Below are positions 49,915 through 61,400 of a DNA stretch of 64,000 nt, one piece after another (the stretch's first letter is position 1; every line of letters starts with the position of its first letter). Location of the stretch: contig CM044965.1 in NCBI GenBank assembly GCA_024516035.1, positions 1,688,646-1,752,645 of the forward strand. The letters are read 5' to 3'. Source of the stretch: Bactericera cockerelli (lineage: Eukaryota; Arthropoda; Insecta; Hemiptera; Triozidae). The position numbers were made by a program, and so were the translations under genes. The notes below the pieces were generated by a model. The model was not told the DNA's origin, did not search any database, and saw only the letters and a list, made by a program, of their open reading frames with translations.

Positions 49915-50880
49915 GTGAGAGAGAGAGAGAGAATAAAAGGGTGAGAGATAAAATGAGATAAAGAGAGAGGGAGAGAGAGAGATTATTTCTCTTTCACTAA
50001 CATCTTGAGAAAGATTTAAATTTTATTTCCTTTAATCAAAATACCTCTCTCTCTCTCTCTCTTTCTCTCCCTCTCTCTGTCTTTCCTTTATACTTATCTG
50101 TCTGTCTCTCTCTCTACTTCTCTCTCTGTTTCTCTCTAGGGACAAAGAGAACGAGGTTTTGAAAACTCTTTCAGATTTTCTTCCCTCTCTCTCTCTTTCT
50201 TCCCGTCTCTCAATCTTTCCCTCTCTCTCTCTCTCCCCATCTGTCTATCTTTCCCTCTCTCTCCCTATCTCTCTCTCTCCTTTCTATTATTTCCTAATAT
50301 CTCTCTATCTCTTGTTCCTTTTTCTCTTTCTCTTCTCTCTTTCTCTTCTTTCCTTATATATCTCTCTCTCTCTTTCTATTCTCTCCCTATCGCTCTCTCC
50401 TTTCTCTTATTTCCTAATATCTCTGTATCTTTTGTTCCTTTTTCTATTTCTCTTCTCTCCTTTCTCTTTCTCTTCTTTCCTTATATCTCACTCTCACTCT
50501 CTCTCTCTTTCTTCCCGTATTTCTATCTCTCTCTCTTTCTTTCAATTCCACCTCCCATCTCTCCCCTATTGCGTCTCCTCTCTCTTCTCTCATGTTCCTC
50601 CCCTTTCTCAATCTCACTCTCCATATCTTTCTTTTTAATTCTCTCGTATTTCAATTTTCCCTATGGATCTATACGAGTATTTGCGTTGGGAATCAAATGG
50701 AAGGAGAAATGTAATATAATTAAATTTCTTTCTCTCTCCCTCCATCCTATGTCTCTCCCCACACCCTTTTTCTCTCTCTCTCTCTCCTTCCCACTCTCTC
50801 TCTCTCTCTCTCTCTTTCCTTCTCACTGTCCCTCTCTCTCTCCCTCTCCCTCCTTCTTTTCACTGTCTCATCTTCACAAA
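49915..50880. repeat. GA tract followed by (TC)n microsatellites
   Basis: GA on the plus strand at 49917-49981, then TC from 50045 to about 50865 with TTTCCTAATATCTCT and TTGTTCCTTTTTCT recurring at about 50288 and 50408. The strand flip allows a hairpin between 49917-49981 and 50045-50080. 50881-51390 is AT-rich with nothing recognised. Confidence 0.9.
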
Positions 50881-51389
50881 AATTCAAAAAAATCAATTCG
50901 TCTAGGGAGTTATTTTGAAAAATAAACTCGTCTCTTATTTATTATTTGACTGACGGTAATATAATTTTTTTATATACATTACTGTATATGTATACTGAAT
51001 ACTTTTGTTACTAACTTATTTATAACGTAAAATATCTAAATATTTTTTTTTTAATGGAAAAATCTTAAAATGAAATTAAAAAAAAAATATGTAATGTAAA
51101 ATAAATATACTTGTTTTGAGATTTAAAAAAGAAATCTCAAGATATGGTACAATTAACTGTACATTTTTGTATTTGGTTTCTGTGAGTAAAAAGAGCTTGG
51201 CTCGTGAATATATGTAATGTATATATAAAATATACACCCGTTCTGCGGGCATTCATGTATTTATATTTATTTATTTATATATTTAAAAAAAAAAAAAAAA
51301 AAAAAAAACATTTCCGTGTTTGACTTAGTGAGAAAAAAAATTTTTTCTTCAAAAGAAACGTCAAGCGAAAGAGGTGTTTCTTGCCTTTG

Positions 51390-51960
51390 AATTTCCATTA
51401 AAGAAAGAGAGAGTTAGCAGTCGGCAGTCTGCATATAAAAGATAGAGAGAGCAATTATTTAAAAGATGGCGATAGAGAGGAAAAGTAGGCTTTGAGAGGG
51501 GCAGGAAAAGAGAGAAAAGGGGTCGGAGAGAGAGAACGAGAGGAAAATAAAAAGAGAAAAGGGGAGAAGGAGAAAAGGAGAGAGAGGCAGAAGGAAAGAA
51601 GAAGTCGAGTTAGACGAAAAAAGGAGCAAAAAATAAAAGTATAAAAGAAGTAAAAAACATAAAAAGAGAGGGTATAAAAAGCCAGAGAAGAAGAAGAAAA
51701 TGAGAGAGAAAATAAAAAAAGAAAGCGTTTTACTTGGAGAAGGAGCAGAAAAGAGAAATGTAAATAGAGAGAGAGAGAGAGAGGTAGAGAGCGAGAAATA
51801 AAGAGAGGAGAAAAAAGGAAAAAGTTTTCTCAGAAAGAGGAGCATGAAAGAGAAAGAGAGAGAGAGAAAAAGAAAAAGAAAGAAAGAGATAGAAGGAAAG
51901 AGAGAGAAGGAAAAAGAAAGAAAGAGATAGAAGGAAAGAGAGAGAAGGATAATGGAGAGG
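51390..51960. repeat. (GA)n/(GAAA)n microsatellite
   Basis: Purine tract with AGATAGAAGGAAAGAGAGAG duplicated at about 51887 and 51926. Confidence 0.9.
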
Positions 51961-52202
51961 AATATATTAAAAAGCTTTAGTTTTACAAGCAGGTAAAGTA
52001 AACAAAATGGAGAGAACTTAGGACAAACTTGTTAATACCGTTTAGAAAATCTTGTTCAATTCCCAGCTTTTGCGTGTTTGTAGAAACAGGACCAGAAATT
52101 ATTTCAGCTGCTCAGAGTTAAGAAACATCGAGTGAGGAGAAGATCTGGGGAGGTGACGGTCTGATCACCTTCATAAAATCGGTACTAGGTGCTTGTCATA
52201 AT

Positions 52203-52312
52203 TGAATTTTTGACCACATAATAACATAATAATAAGACTCTGAAGGTTAGGTGGTAGAATTTTTTGCATTATCCACGCCTGGTGGTTACCTTCGACTAAA
52301 GAGTATTATATT
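52203..52312 (+). repeat. SINE-B 3' part
   Basis: TTTTTGACCACATAATAACA, AAGGTTAGGTGGTAGAATTT, GGTGGTTACCTTCGACTAAA. Confidence 0.75.
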
Positions 52313-52544
52313 CTTTATTATTATTATAAAAACGTTTAAATATTTTGAGAAATAAGTCATTAAAAGTGAAGTTAAACCCCCAGAACAAATCAAAAGAACA
52401 ACTTTGAATACCTCTCCTGACAGGAGCCTAGGTAACACCCATCCTCTGTGAAGTGTTAGCAGGGATTCCAAGTTTAAACAAAAATACTCAAGTAAAATGT
52501 TGGAAAGATGAAAATTGAACTTTTATGCAAATGCCTTTATCTTC

Positions 52545-52760
52545 TTTTCCTCATTATCTCCCTCCCATCTCTCTCATATATCTTTCTCCCCCTCTCATCT
52601 CTCTCTCCCTTTATTTCTCGCTCCCATCTCCCTTCCATCTCTCTCATATATCTTCTCTCCCCCTCTCATCTCTCTCTCCCTTGATTTCTCCCTCCCATCT
52701 CCCTTCCATCTCCCTCCCATCTCCCTTCCATCTCTCTCATATCTCTCTCTTCCATCTCTC
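52545..52760. repeat. (TC)n tract with CCCATC units
   Basis: CTCCCTCCCATCTC and CATATATCTT units in tandem. The piggyBac-like MITE lies at its right edge and TC-rich sequence resumes after it. Confidence 0.9.
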
Positions 52761-53043
52761 TTAACACTTTGTGCGCCACGTCGCTCAAGAGCGACAGCGA
52801 CTTCCCGCTGGGGCCACGTCTCTCATTTTGAGAGACACTAGACCTCTCTTTGAAGCATTGTCTCTCAGTATGGGCCACACTACTGTGTATTTTGTATTGA
52901 GAATTTGAAGCGTGGCCTCCTGAGGATGATCAGAGTGTGCTTAGTTTTCACCTATCTAGTTTTGAAGCATATTGAGAGACAATACTTTGTATCGTGGCCC
53001 CAGGGGAAAATCACGATTTTGGGCTTGGCGCACAAAGTGTTAA
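52761..53043. mobile_element. piggyBac-like MITE with TTAA duplication
   Basis: TTAA at both borders (52761-52764 and 53040-53043). Ends CACTTTGTGCGCCA and (reversed) CACTTTGTGCGCCA are perfect. The 275-bp interior has hairpins such as GTCTCTCATTTTGAGAGAC and several GGGCCAC/GTGGCC words. No coding capacity. Confidence 0.8.
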
Positions 53044-53335
53044 TATCTTTCTTCCCTCTCATTTCCCTCTCCCTCTATTTGTCCCTCCCATCTCTCTCTC
53101 TCTCGGAAATCATTCTCTCTCTTTCCCTCTACTTCGTTCGTTTCTACTGCCTCCTCTCTCTCTCTTCCACTCCCTATACCACCATTAACTCTCTCTCTTT
53201 CTCTCCTTTTCTCTTTCTCCCTCTACTTCTCTTTCTGTCCCTCCCTCACTTTCCCTCCCTATACCACCATTATCTCTCTCTCCTTCCCCTTCCCCCTCAA
53301 TTTTGTTTGCACCTTCCCCTCTCTCTCTCTCTTTG
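53044..53335. repeat. (TC)n microsatellite
   Basis: CTCC/CTCT-rich with CTCCCTATACCACCATTA repeated at about 53170 and 53255. Confidence 0.9.
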
Positions 53336-53547
53336 TTTACTTAGGAGAAGGTCATTTAATTTATGTTTGTTAGAGCTTTTAAATTTTCACCTTTTTTCTG
53401 ATGCGTAAGCTTTCGAAATTTTGAGCAAAAGTGCCTCAGGCTGGTGTTGACAAGTCTCTTGCATCTTAGGGATTCTAGGTCAGACCTTCTCGTCATTCCT
53501 CAATGTGTAGTAACTTGTATGCATGGTGACCTGGGTTCGAATCTTTT

Positions 53548-53624
53548 TTTTTCAAATCTCGGCTGGGTTTCGAATCCGCGCCCTCTGGATTACCAAAACG
53601 ACGCCTAAGCTACCGGGACAGCGT
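53548..53624 (-). repeat. SINE-E head
   Basis: CTCGGCTGGGTTTCGAATCC and AAGCTACCGGGACAG. 53625-54220 is AT-rich with no recognised feature. Confidence 0.65.
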
Positions 53625-54220
53625 GAAGTATGTAATATGTTTACACTTATTTAATATTTTACAAGAAAGAAATGAACGAAAAACAATTTCTAATAATCAT
53701 AAAAAATTCAGTACGGAAAAATCTTTTCATAATGTCCAAAGAATATTTCGATTATTTTCAATAACATGTAATTTTCAATAACTCAACAAGAAATTTATAC
53801 TGATTTTTTTTTTTTAATACAAAGATAACAAGAACATAGTAAATTCGAATAATCATAAACTCATTTTTCCCGTAATATTTAATTTCTAATCGTTTCTTTA
53901 TTTCTTATACAACTCTACATATTTATACAACTCTACGAGCACAAGAGTTATGTTTAAGGTTGTAAATTAAACTTTAATCGCAAACAAGTTGCCTTTTTTA
54001 TTTACAATTATTGGACATGTACATAATATACAAAATAAACAATAGAAGCTGAGTTGGAGTACAAAAAAAAAACAATAGAAATGTTACAACTTACTACAAA
54101 TAAAAGAATAAGAAGAAAATAAATGTTAGGAGTCAATTACAAAATGTTACAAATTATTACAAAGTGTTTCAAGTTATTACATAATTTACAGTATCAGGTT
54201 AACTTGAATAATCTGTCTGA

Positions 54221-54412
54221 TTACTCAATGGGTGGGAATTTCTGCCTGAGCTCATTAAGTATAGACAAGACCTCCTCATCATTAAATGATGGGCACTGAT
54301 CAATATGGTATCTATAGTAACATGATTGATGACAATATTTACATATACAACTATCATATGGTTCATGAAAACTCTTGTCCTTACAGGTCTTAAGGTTGTA
54401 AATAGGCTTTCA
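54221..54412 (-). pseudogene. Fragment of an unknown Cys/His-rich protein
   Basis: An open frame without ATG, about 62 codons, ends FPPIE and TAA (54221-54223). It holds CICKYCHQSCYYRYHIDQCP, a C-x2-C..H-x3-C-like pattern, and an acidic/Leu-rich tail (FNDEEVLSILNELRQK). The residue mix is that of a real coding remnant and not microsatellite noise, but I do not recognise the family. It may be a transposon zinc finger. A stop lies directly upstream. Confidence 0.3.
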
Positions 54413-54689
54413 TTGCTCTCAGTGTGGATTAGTGTAAGAGTTTTATTCATCAAGTAGTAAAAAAACCCCGCTTTCAAAAGAGCTTTTCATAATCCTAGAT
54501 GGCCCTTTTTACAGTGGTTTGAATTTTCTTCTTGTACACGTGTAAATAGTCACCGAGCATTATAACTTTTAGTGACTTTCAGAGACTTTTCTCGAGGGTC
54601 CTTTTGAAGTTATGATTGTGGACTTGTGGTTTTTGGTGGTTCTTTCTGAAGTTTACAGTTTGTGACAGTAGAATAAAAAAATAAAATGT

Positions 54690-54940
54690 GTTTCTTTGTG
54701 TTATTATATCACAACTCTTAGTGGGTAGCGCAGAATTATAGAACTTTTCCATATCTTAATATCCCAACATCTTATTTTTAGCTTACAATTCCGCCACTGG
54801 TCGCTGCTAACATTAAATCAGCTACTCATTATTCCTCACGAGGTGTGAGTGGACCCCGAACACCCAGAGCAGAAAAAATCCTGCCCGCTGGGGATCGAAC
54901 CCAGGTCACCGTGCGTGCAATGCCTAGCGCGCTAACTCAG
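54690..54940 (-). repeat. SINE-C, joined head-to-head to a SINE-D
   Basis: Reversed SINE-C (GTTATTATATCACAACTCTT, TAGTGGGTAGCGCAGAATTA, GGATCGAACCCAGGTCACC) running to GCGCGCTAACTC, where it passes directly into the plus-strand SINE-D A box (CAGTGGTTAAGCACTCGC). The 5' end of both elements is lost at the junction. Confidence 0.8.
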
Positions 54941-55235
54941 TGGTTAAGCACTCGCTTGCCATGCGGAAGGTCCCGGCTTCGATCCCCCGTGCCGACAAAA
55001 ATTTATATTCTTAATTTGGTTACAATTGTTTGTTAGGGTAGGGATACCTTCCGGTGCCCTTGTATTGACCCAGCACCTAAATGGGAAGTATTGTGTCACT
55101 TCTCACCCATCAGAGGGGAGGTACACTACGGGATTGGCAAGCTACAACACAGAACACAAGCGTCTACAGTAGCTCCTGTTTCATGGCTACAAAAAAAAAA
55201 AAAACGGTCGCGAGACACTCATCCTTTTTTTTAAA
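54927..55235 (+). repeat. SINE-D, nearly full length
   Basis: CAGTGGTTAAGCACTCGCTT, GGTCCCGGCTTCGATCCCC, GGGAAGTATTGTGTCACTTC, CAAGCGTCTACAGTAGCTCC, then an A-run at 55191-55204 and CACTCATCC. Confidence 0.88.
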
Positions 55236-55307
55236 TAGATTTTTTAATAATTAAGTAAATTAATATTCTTCTTGTGCTTATGAGATCTGTCATAGTATTT
55301 TAAGTTC

Positions 55308-55640
55308 ATTATACTCAATGTGTGTTCATTATACTCTATGCGTGTTCATCATACTCAATGTATGTTCATTATACTCATTGTATGTTCATTATACTCTATG
55401 CGTGTTCATTATACTCAATGTATGTTTATTATACTCGTTGTATGTTCATTATACTCTATACGTGTTCATGTTCATTATACTCAATGTATGTTCATTATAC
55501 TCTATATGTGTTCATTATACTCAATGTATGTTCATTATACTCATTGTATGTTCAATATACTCAATGTGTGTTCATTAATGTCAAGACATATTCATTATAC
55601 ACAATCTGTTTTCATTATACTTAAGTGTGTTCATTTTAAT
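55308..55640. repeat. Minisatellite, about 20-bp unit
   Basis: Unit GTTCATTATACTCAATGTAT with CTATGCGT and CATTGTAT variants, about 16 copies. It is open in all three plus frames because the unit has no stop, so the frames are not evidence of a gene. Confidence 0.9.
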
Positions 55641-55714
55641 ATTATGATTATAAAATAATCACACTCGAATTTTCACGCTTGTTCATCCAAAGCAACTTCT
55701 GAACAACCAAAATA

Positions 55715-56358
55715 CAGGGTGGTCCAACACTGGGTCTCAATTTTTGGGTCTTAACACTTTTTGAGACAATATTCTAACTATTGATCTATGAATTAGTTAT
55801 AAGATTAATGGACCTACGTTATTATCAGTATCTCTATATATAAAACAGAAAAAAGGACTACCTACCTACCTACCTATGTTTGTTTGTTTGTCCGGAGTTG
55901 TTTAGCCAAAACGGTAAGAGATAGCGAAAAATGTCTCAGAATTGACCCCCCCAAAACCATTATCGCTTTGTCCAGAAAAATTATAAAAAGTTCAAAAAGG
56001 CATTGCTGTCCAGCAGTACGGCCATGCCTTAGTAAATTTGAAATTTAGTCCCGTTGCAAAGCACGGGCAAACGGCTAGTCAGAGTATATATAGAAAAGTG
56101 AGAAGTTGTATTAGATATAAGTACAATACCTGGACATCTGTTTCGAGCTTATTTGCTCTCATCAGCAGGTAATTGTTCTGATTATCCATGCCACCAACTA
56201 ACCTCTCTATTTTAATCAGTATATTATTATTATTATTACTTCCTGAAATTTCTGATATTTTTGCTTTTTGTTATTGCCTGTCGGCCTGACAAGGATGCTA
56301 TCTGTTAAACCTCGCCCGACGAGACTATTTCAGAATCCAGTCTTTTCAGTACACCCTG
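55715..56358. mobile_element. Possible Tc1/mariner-like element hosting a Helitron
   Basis: TA/CAGGGTGG at the left and ACACCCTG/TA at the right. Only about 7-8 bp of the ends match, so this is weak. The Helitron at 55831-56078 lies inside. Confidence 0.35.
55831..56078 (+). mobile_element. Non-autonomous Helitron, 248 bp
   Basis: TCTCTATATATAAAACAG start after A; 3' end has the hairpin CCCGTTGCAAAGCACGGG, then CAAACGG and CTAG before T. Nearly identical to 63624-63872 on the other strand, which confirms both borders. Confidence 0.85.
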
Positions 56359-56424
56359 TATATTAATTGCATTCTATTTTATGTTCTGCATCAGAGTTTG
56401 CAAACCAGTCTCTGGAAGTGTTAA

Positions 56425-56432
56425 TAGGAGAG

Positions 56433-56465
<33 letters not shown>

Positions 56466-57231
56466 GTTAGATAGATGGAGAAAAAGGAGTGTGTGTAAGA
56501 GAGAGAGAGAGAGAGAGAAAGGAGTGTGTGTGTGTGTGAGAGAGAGAGATGCTAGTTTATGGTAATCTGTTGCATTTTGCTAACCACCCTGCCAAAGTTC
56601 ATTGTGTTGAGGATAGCTCGTAGTTAGAAACTAGACAATGAGAGCATGTACATGTGTTGCAACACCCCACACCTACGCCCATTGTCCTGAGTCAACTCTG
56701 CTAACTCTAGGTCTGAGTAGGGCAGAGGAAAACTAAGGCGAAAGAGAAGTTAGAATAAGTTAATACTAGTGGTTCTGTGAACTGTGAACCTCACACAGAT
56801 TCAACTATCGCAATATGTTCAATCAAGCATGAGAACATCGAGACTTTCATTCAATACCCCACTCGATAGATTTTAATTAAAAAATATCAACCGGCCCTTT
56901 TTCGATTTTTCACCACAGTTTGGCCCCCAGGATCACCAAATTTCACCAATGAACTATAATATGTTTTCTCAACAATTCTACAAAATTTCAAGAGCTTTGC
57001 GTGTTTCAATAAAAATACAAAAATCGTTTTAATTTTTCACCAAAACGGTTCCCATTGGGCCCTGGTGGGTGTAATTTTTTTATGCCACTTAAAAAAATTC
57101 TTACTTGTAATTTTTGTCACACCCAGTTTCACACACTTTAGGGAGTGTGAGATTTTTTTTTCCATCTTAGACCATGAGTGCGGCATGTCAGATCAGTCTA
57201 AAAATCCTATTTCATAATTCGGTCATAAGTA

Positions 57232-57277
<46 letters not shown>

Positions 57278-57280
57278 CAA
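56425..57280. repeat. Two (GA)n/(TG)n tracts around unassigned sequence
   Basis: GA with GTGTGTGT at 56430-56550 and at 57233-57277. Between them I see no element or gene. Confidence 0.7.
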
Positions 57281-57442
57281 GTTGTACCTGAAAGAGCATC
57301 TCTTGAGAAATGTTTTTCTCCAAACTTTGTCTGAAGTACTAAAAAGAATAGCTCTCCCAGTCTTCAAACTTTCTCAAGACTCTTGTGGAGCTTTGCTATG
57401 GTTGACTTATATAATAATAATAATAATGATAATAATAACAAG

Positions 57443-60400
57443 GATATAGTAAGGAGCTTTTATCATGTCAACAAGTGCAACGAACGTCATTTACCGAATG
57501 TCAGAAATCTGTTACGAGACCATTTCGTTTCAACACACCCTGAAATGTCAACGTTAACGGCACAAAACTGTATTGACAGGAAAAACTTGATATTCCGAAA
57601 AAAATATCCGTACATATCAGACATTAGAGAAGAAGTACAACAGATAATAAATCAAGATACTGAACAACAATCAAAAGACGAAACAAATAATTTAAATTCT
57701 TCAACCAGCAATGAAACTATGTTAAGCATTCAAAACATTGTTGAGACTCCTATTGATAATACCATCACAATAAAAAATACAGAGATAAACAATATCTTCC
57801 TTGAAAATATTCATAAATATGGAGAAATGAATCCCTTCTCAAGACCTGGCATACCAAGTCTAAAGAACAAATTTATCAATAAAACAAAATTGTTTGATAT
57901 CAACTCGTGTATTGGTCTATATCTTGGAGATTCTGAAGACTTGAAAAACATTCACACAGCACTCTACTGTGGGGCAATAACATATATTGAATCTGAAAAT
58001 ATGAAATTGGTAAAAAACTACGAAAATGATGGTACTCGTACAAACAGACATGAAAACAACAATGAACCCGCTTGGCGGATAAGGTTGGAGAGAACCATTG
58101 CTGCCTTACGTTCTGACCGTGATATTATAGAGGAATATCTAAAAGGTAATCAGTCTACTAGAGTAGGAAGAGTTATGACAAAAATATGCAAAAAAGTCAA
58201 AATAGACATAAACGATAAAAGACAGCTGACTCTGCATAAGGATTTTTTAAGACAGAAGATCCAAGTCCAAAGTTCAAAACTTGTTCGATACAATGATACC
58301 TATAAAAGAAAAACGCAGAATCAATTGTTCGCCAGAGACCAACAGAGATTTTTTAACAATATTCGACAAAATAATTGTGACACCAACAACAACCCAGATA
58401 TTAATAATGATGATTTTATAAAATTCTGGTCAAATATATGGAAAAATGACAAAGAAGCCAAAATTGATGAAAATTGGATAAAAGATCTTGAACAGGAGAC
58501 TTCAAGTATTCCACATTTCAATAGCCATGTAACAGTAGATCAAATTTCTAAAGTACTCCGTAAAATATCTAATTGGAAATCTCCTGGACCGGAAAAACTT
58601 CATAATTTTTGGTTGAAATATTTCCCATCAGTTTATAAAAACATCCAAAAAAGTTTTACAGCTTGTATAGATAATAATGAATTATTCCCTGAATTTCTAA
58701 TCAAAGGTAGAACAACCTTAATCTATAAAAAAGGTGATCAAACCGATCCAAAAAATTATCGTCCTATTACCTGCCTTTCATCATTATATAAATTATTCAC
58801 GAGCATTATAAATGAGCAGATATACCAACATTGTGAAGAAAATAAACTTATTGACGAAGCACAGAAAGGATGTATCCGAGGGTCTATGGGCTGTAAGAAT
58901 CAACTGATCATTGACTCAGTTATATTGAAACAAGTAGAAACTAAGAAGAGAAATTTAAATGTATGTTACATCGACTACTTTAAGGCGTACGATGCATGCC
59001 CCCACAACTGGCTCCTTAAGGTATTAGAGATTCATAAAGTATGTCCAAAAATAATTATTCTGCTAAAGTACTTCATGACACAGTGGAAAACAAATATCAA
59101 AGTGAATAATAGCCATATAGGGGAAGTAAATATTCAACAAGGAATTTATCAAGGTGACGGGCTATCGCCTCTGTGGTTTTGTTTGGCCATCAACCCCTTA
59201 TCCAGACTGTTGAACAATTCTAAAATTTGATATAGACCCAAGGTTAAAGACGATGTCAGAATATCACACTTATTATTTATTGATGATATGAAATTATACG
59301 CAGAAAGCAAAAGAAATATCAAAAAGTTACTTGACATAACAGATATGTTTAACAACACAGTAGGCATGCAATTCAATATTGAAAAATGCGCCACAATCAA
59401 CATAAATCATGGAAAAGTGACAAATGATTCAATACAGTTATCCCAAGAAACGCATACAAATATACCTAGTATGAATGCAAACGAACAGTATAAATATCTT
59501 GGAATCCATGAAAATCAAAAACTCAATCATACCCAACTGAAATCTCAATTCACTGAAGACTACAAAAAAAGGATAACCAAGCTCCTCAATTCAAAACTGA
59601 ACGGAAAAAATATGATTCGTGCAATCAACAGTTATGCTATACCAACTTTGATTTATTCATTTGGCATTGTTAAGTGGAGCGAAACTGACCTTGAAAACTT
59701 GGATATCCTAACAAGAACCTTGTTAACTAAATTTAGAATGTTACACCCCAACTCGTGTGTTGAAAGATTATACCTGTCACGAGAAGAAGGAGGCAGAGGA
59801 TTGATTAATATTAAAATGATGTGCATGAAAATCGAAATAAATATGGAGAAACACTTAAAAAGTAGTCAGGATAATATCATGAAGAAGATCATAGAGATTG
59901 ACTGTAAATACACCCCACTCAATCTAAAAAGTGACACAATAGCAAAAAATGTTATGGATAAGGAAACACTCAATGAGCAGTGGAGATCGAAAGCCCTACA
60001 TGGAAGATATCCAAAATTTCTAGATAATCAACAGATCGATAAGAAAATGTCAACTGAGTATAACCGTACTGGATATCTTTATGCAGAAACAGAAGGCTTC
60101 ATCTCAGCCATTCAAGATAAAGTCATCCGAACCCGCAATTATGAAAAGAATATCTTGAAAATAGATGTAATCGATAAATGCCGCAAATGTCACAAAAATA
60201 ATGAGACCATAGAACATATATTGGGAGGGTGCTCTGCACTAGCCGATACTGTTTATTAAGTAGGCACAACCAAGTCGCCAAGATAGTTCATCAAGAACTG
60301 GCAAAAAAGCACGAACTCATTAGTGATCCTCCCCCAACCTACAAGTACACACCAGAACCCGTGCTAGAATCAAGAACTCACTTACTCTACTGGGACCAAA

Positions 60401-60632
60401 CAATTCTAACTGATAGAACCGTAGCCCACAACAGACCGGACTTGATCTACATCAATAAACAAGAGAAAACAGGTCTAATGATAGATATAAGCTGTCCCTT
60501 TGACCCACAACATCACAAAAACAGAAACAGAAAAAATCAGTAAATACGAAGACCTTAAAGAGGATATGAAGAAGACGTGGAAATTAAAATCAATCAAAAT
60601 AATACCAATAGTAATTCAAGTGAAGGAGTGAC
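57443..60632 (+). pseudogene. R4/Dong-type ORF: RT plus restriction-like endonuclease
   Basis: Order of parts: N-terminal region (RSFYHVNKCNERHLPNVRNL), WRIRLERTIAALRSDRD, then RT: NWKSPGPEKLHNFWLKYF, GRTTLIYKKGDQTDPKNYRP, EAQKGCIRGSMGCKNQLIID, CYIDYFKAYDACPHNWL (catalytic D), QQGIYQGDGLSPLWFCLA, HLLFIDDMKLYAE (catalytic DD near 59280). Then the zinc motif CRKCHKNNETIEHILGGC (about 60178-60231) and the endonuclease NRPDLIYIN..TGLMIDIS (PD...D). One in-frame TGA at 59228 and two one-base shifts, near 60250 and 60510, break it. It ends near 60632. Confidence 0.88.
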
Positions 60633-60799
60633 TTCATATAATTTCCTGAAAAACATTGAAATGGTTGGCATCCGGAAATCATGAAATGGAATATTCAGAA
60701 AAGTGTCATCTTGCAATCCTGCCATCTAGTCCGAAAATTTTTAAGTTCTCAGTAATTTTTTTTTTTTTTTTTTTCCCCCCCAGTAAATTTTAATACTTA

Positions 60800-60928
60800 G
60801 GGCGAAATTAATAGACGTTTTTGTAATACCTCTGTGGCGCTAAGTCACGGATTGCGTACTGTGTAAGATAGGGAAAACCGACACTTACCAACGACTTAAG
60901 TTATTGATGTTGTCTATTAATTCCGCCC
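60800..60928. mobile_element. Harbinger-like MITE, TTA duplication
   Basis: GGGCGAAATTAATAGAC and (reversed) GGGCGGAATTAATAGAC ends with TTA at 60797-60799 and 60929-60931. 129 bp, no coding. Its ends differ from those of the complete Harbinger at 39898, so it belongs to another family. Confidence 0.75.
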
Positions 60929-61369
60929 TTATTGTCCAAGTTTATGTGAGAAAGTATGAATTTACTCCTCACATAAACTAAGAAAAACTGTAAATGAAAA
61001 TACAAGTATCTCCTTCATAATAATAACAGTCTTCACGGGAAGGTAACCACCACGCGAGGTTAATGCACAAAGCTTATTCTACCACCTAACCCTCAGAGTC
61101 TTATTATGTGGTCACAAACTCAAACTAAAAAGGTAAAATCCATGCATTGGGTGGGATTCGAACCAACGGATCCCTACGCTACCTGGATTACCAGACTAGC
61201 GCGTTAACCACTTGACTACCAGTTACACTTTAGTGGTGAGAGGACTGAAGAGAAGGTAAAGTGGATAGAAAAGGGGACGTGGGTTCGATTCTGGACAAGT
61301 ATATGAAATATTCTTTGAAGAATTCTTGACGAGGACGCACAAATAACGGAAAATAAATTGTAAGGCTTT

Positions 61370-61400
61370 AGATTTTTTTTAATTTTTGTTTAACGTCGCG
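61370..61400 (-). repeat. SINE-A/5S tail cut by the assembly gap
   Basis: TTTTTGTTTAACGTCGCG is the reversed 3' end of SINE-5S, running into the N gap. 61226-61369 has no feature. Confidence 0.55.

Larger units (their letters stand above)
57440..61017 (+). mobile_element. R4/Dong-type LINE in a TAA repeat
   Basis: Non-LTR element with one ORF whose RT is followed by a CCHC motif and a restriction-like endonuclease. It is bordered by (AAT)n on the left and TAATAATAAC on the right. Dong elements are known to prefer TAA repeats. The 5' end may be truncated. The 3' UTR (60633-61017) holds a Harbinger-like MITE at 60800-60928 and a T-run at 60758-60774. Confidence 0.8.
57392..61225 (-). repeat. 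SINE-B split by the R4/Dong-type LINE
   Basis: The left border GCTATGGTTGACTTAT plus (AAT)n (57392-57439) and the right piece 61018-61225 (TAATAATAACAGTCTTCACG, GGAAGGTAACCACCACGCGA, head end CCACTTGACTACCAGT) together match the uninterrupted copy at 7807-8030, including the shared CTTCACGGGAAGG variant. Confidence 0.65.

Noticed and set aside
55318..55658. Three overlapping plus-strand frames of about 100 aa
   Set aside because: A 20-bp unit without stops is open in all frames. It is a minisatellite.
59228..59230. TGA as selenocysteine or programmed readthrough in the R4/Dong-type ORF
   Set aside because: The same copy also has two frameshifts, so a plain nonsense mutation is the simpler reading.
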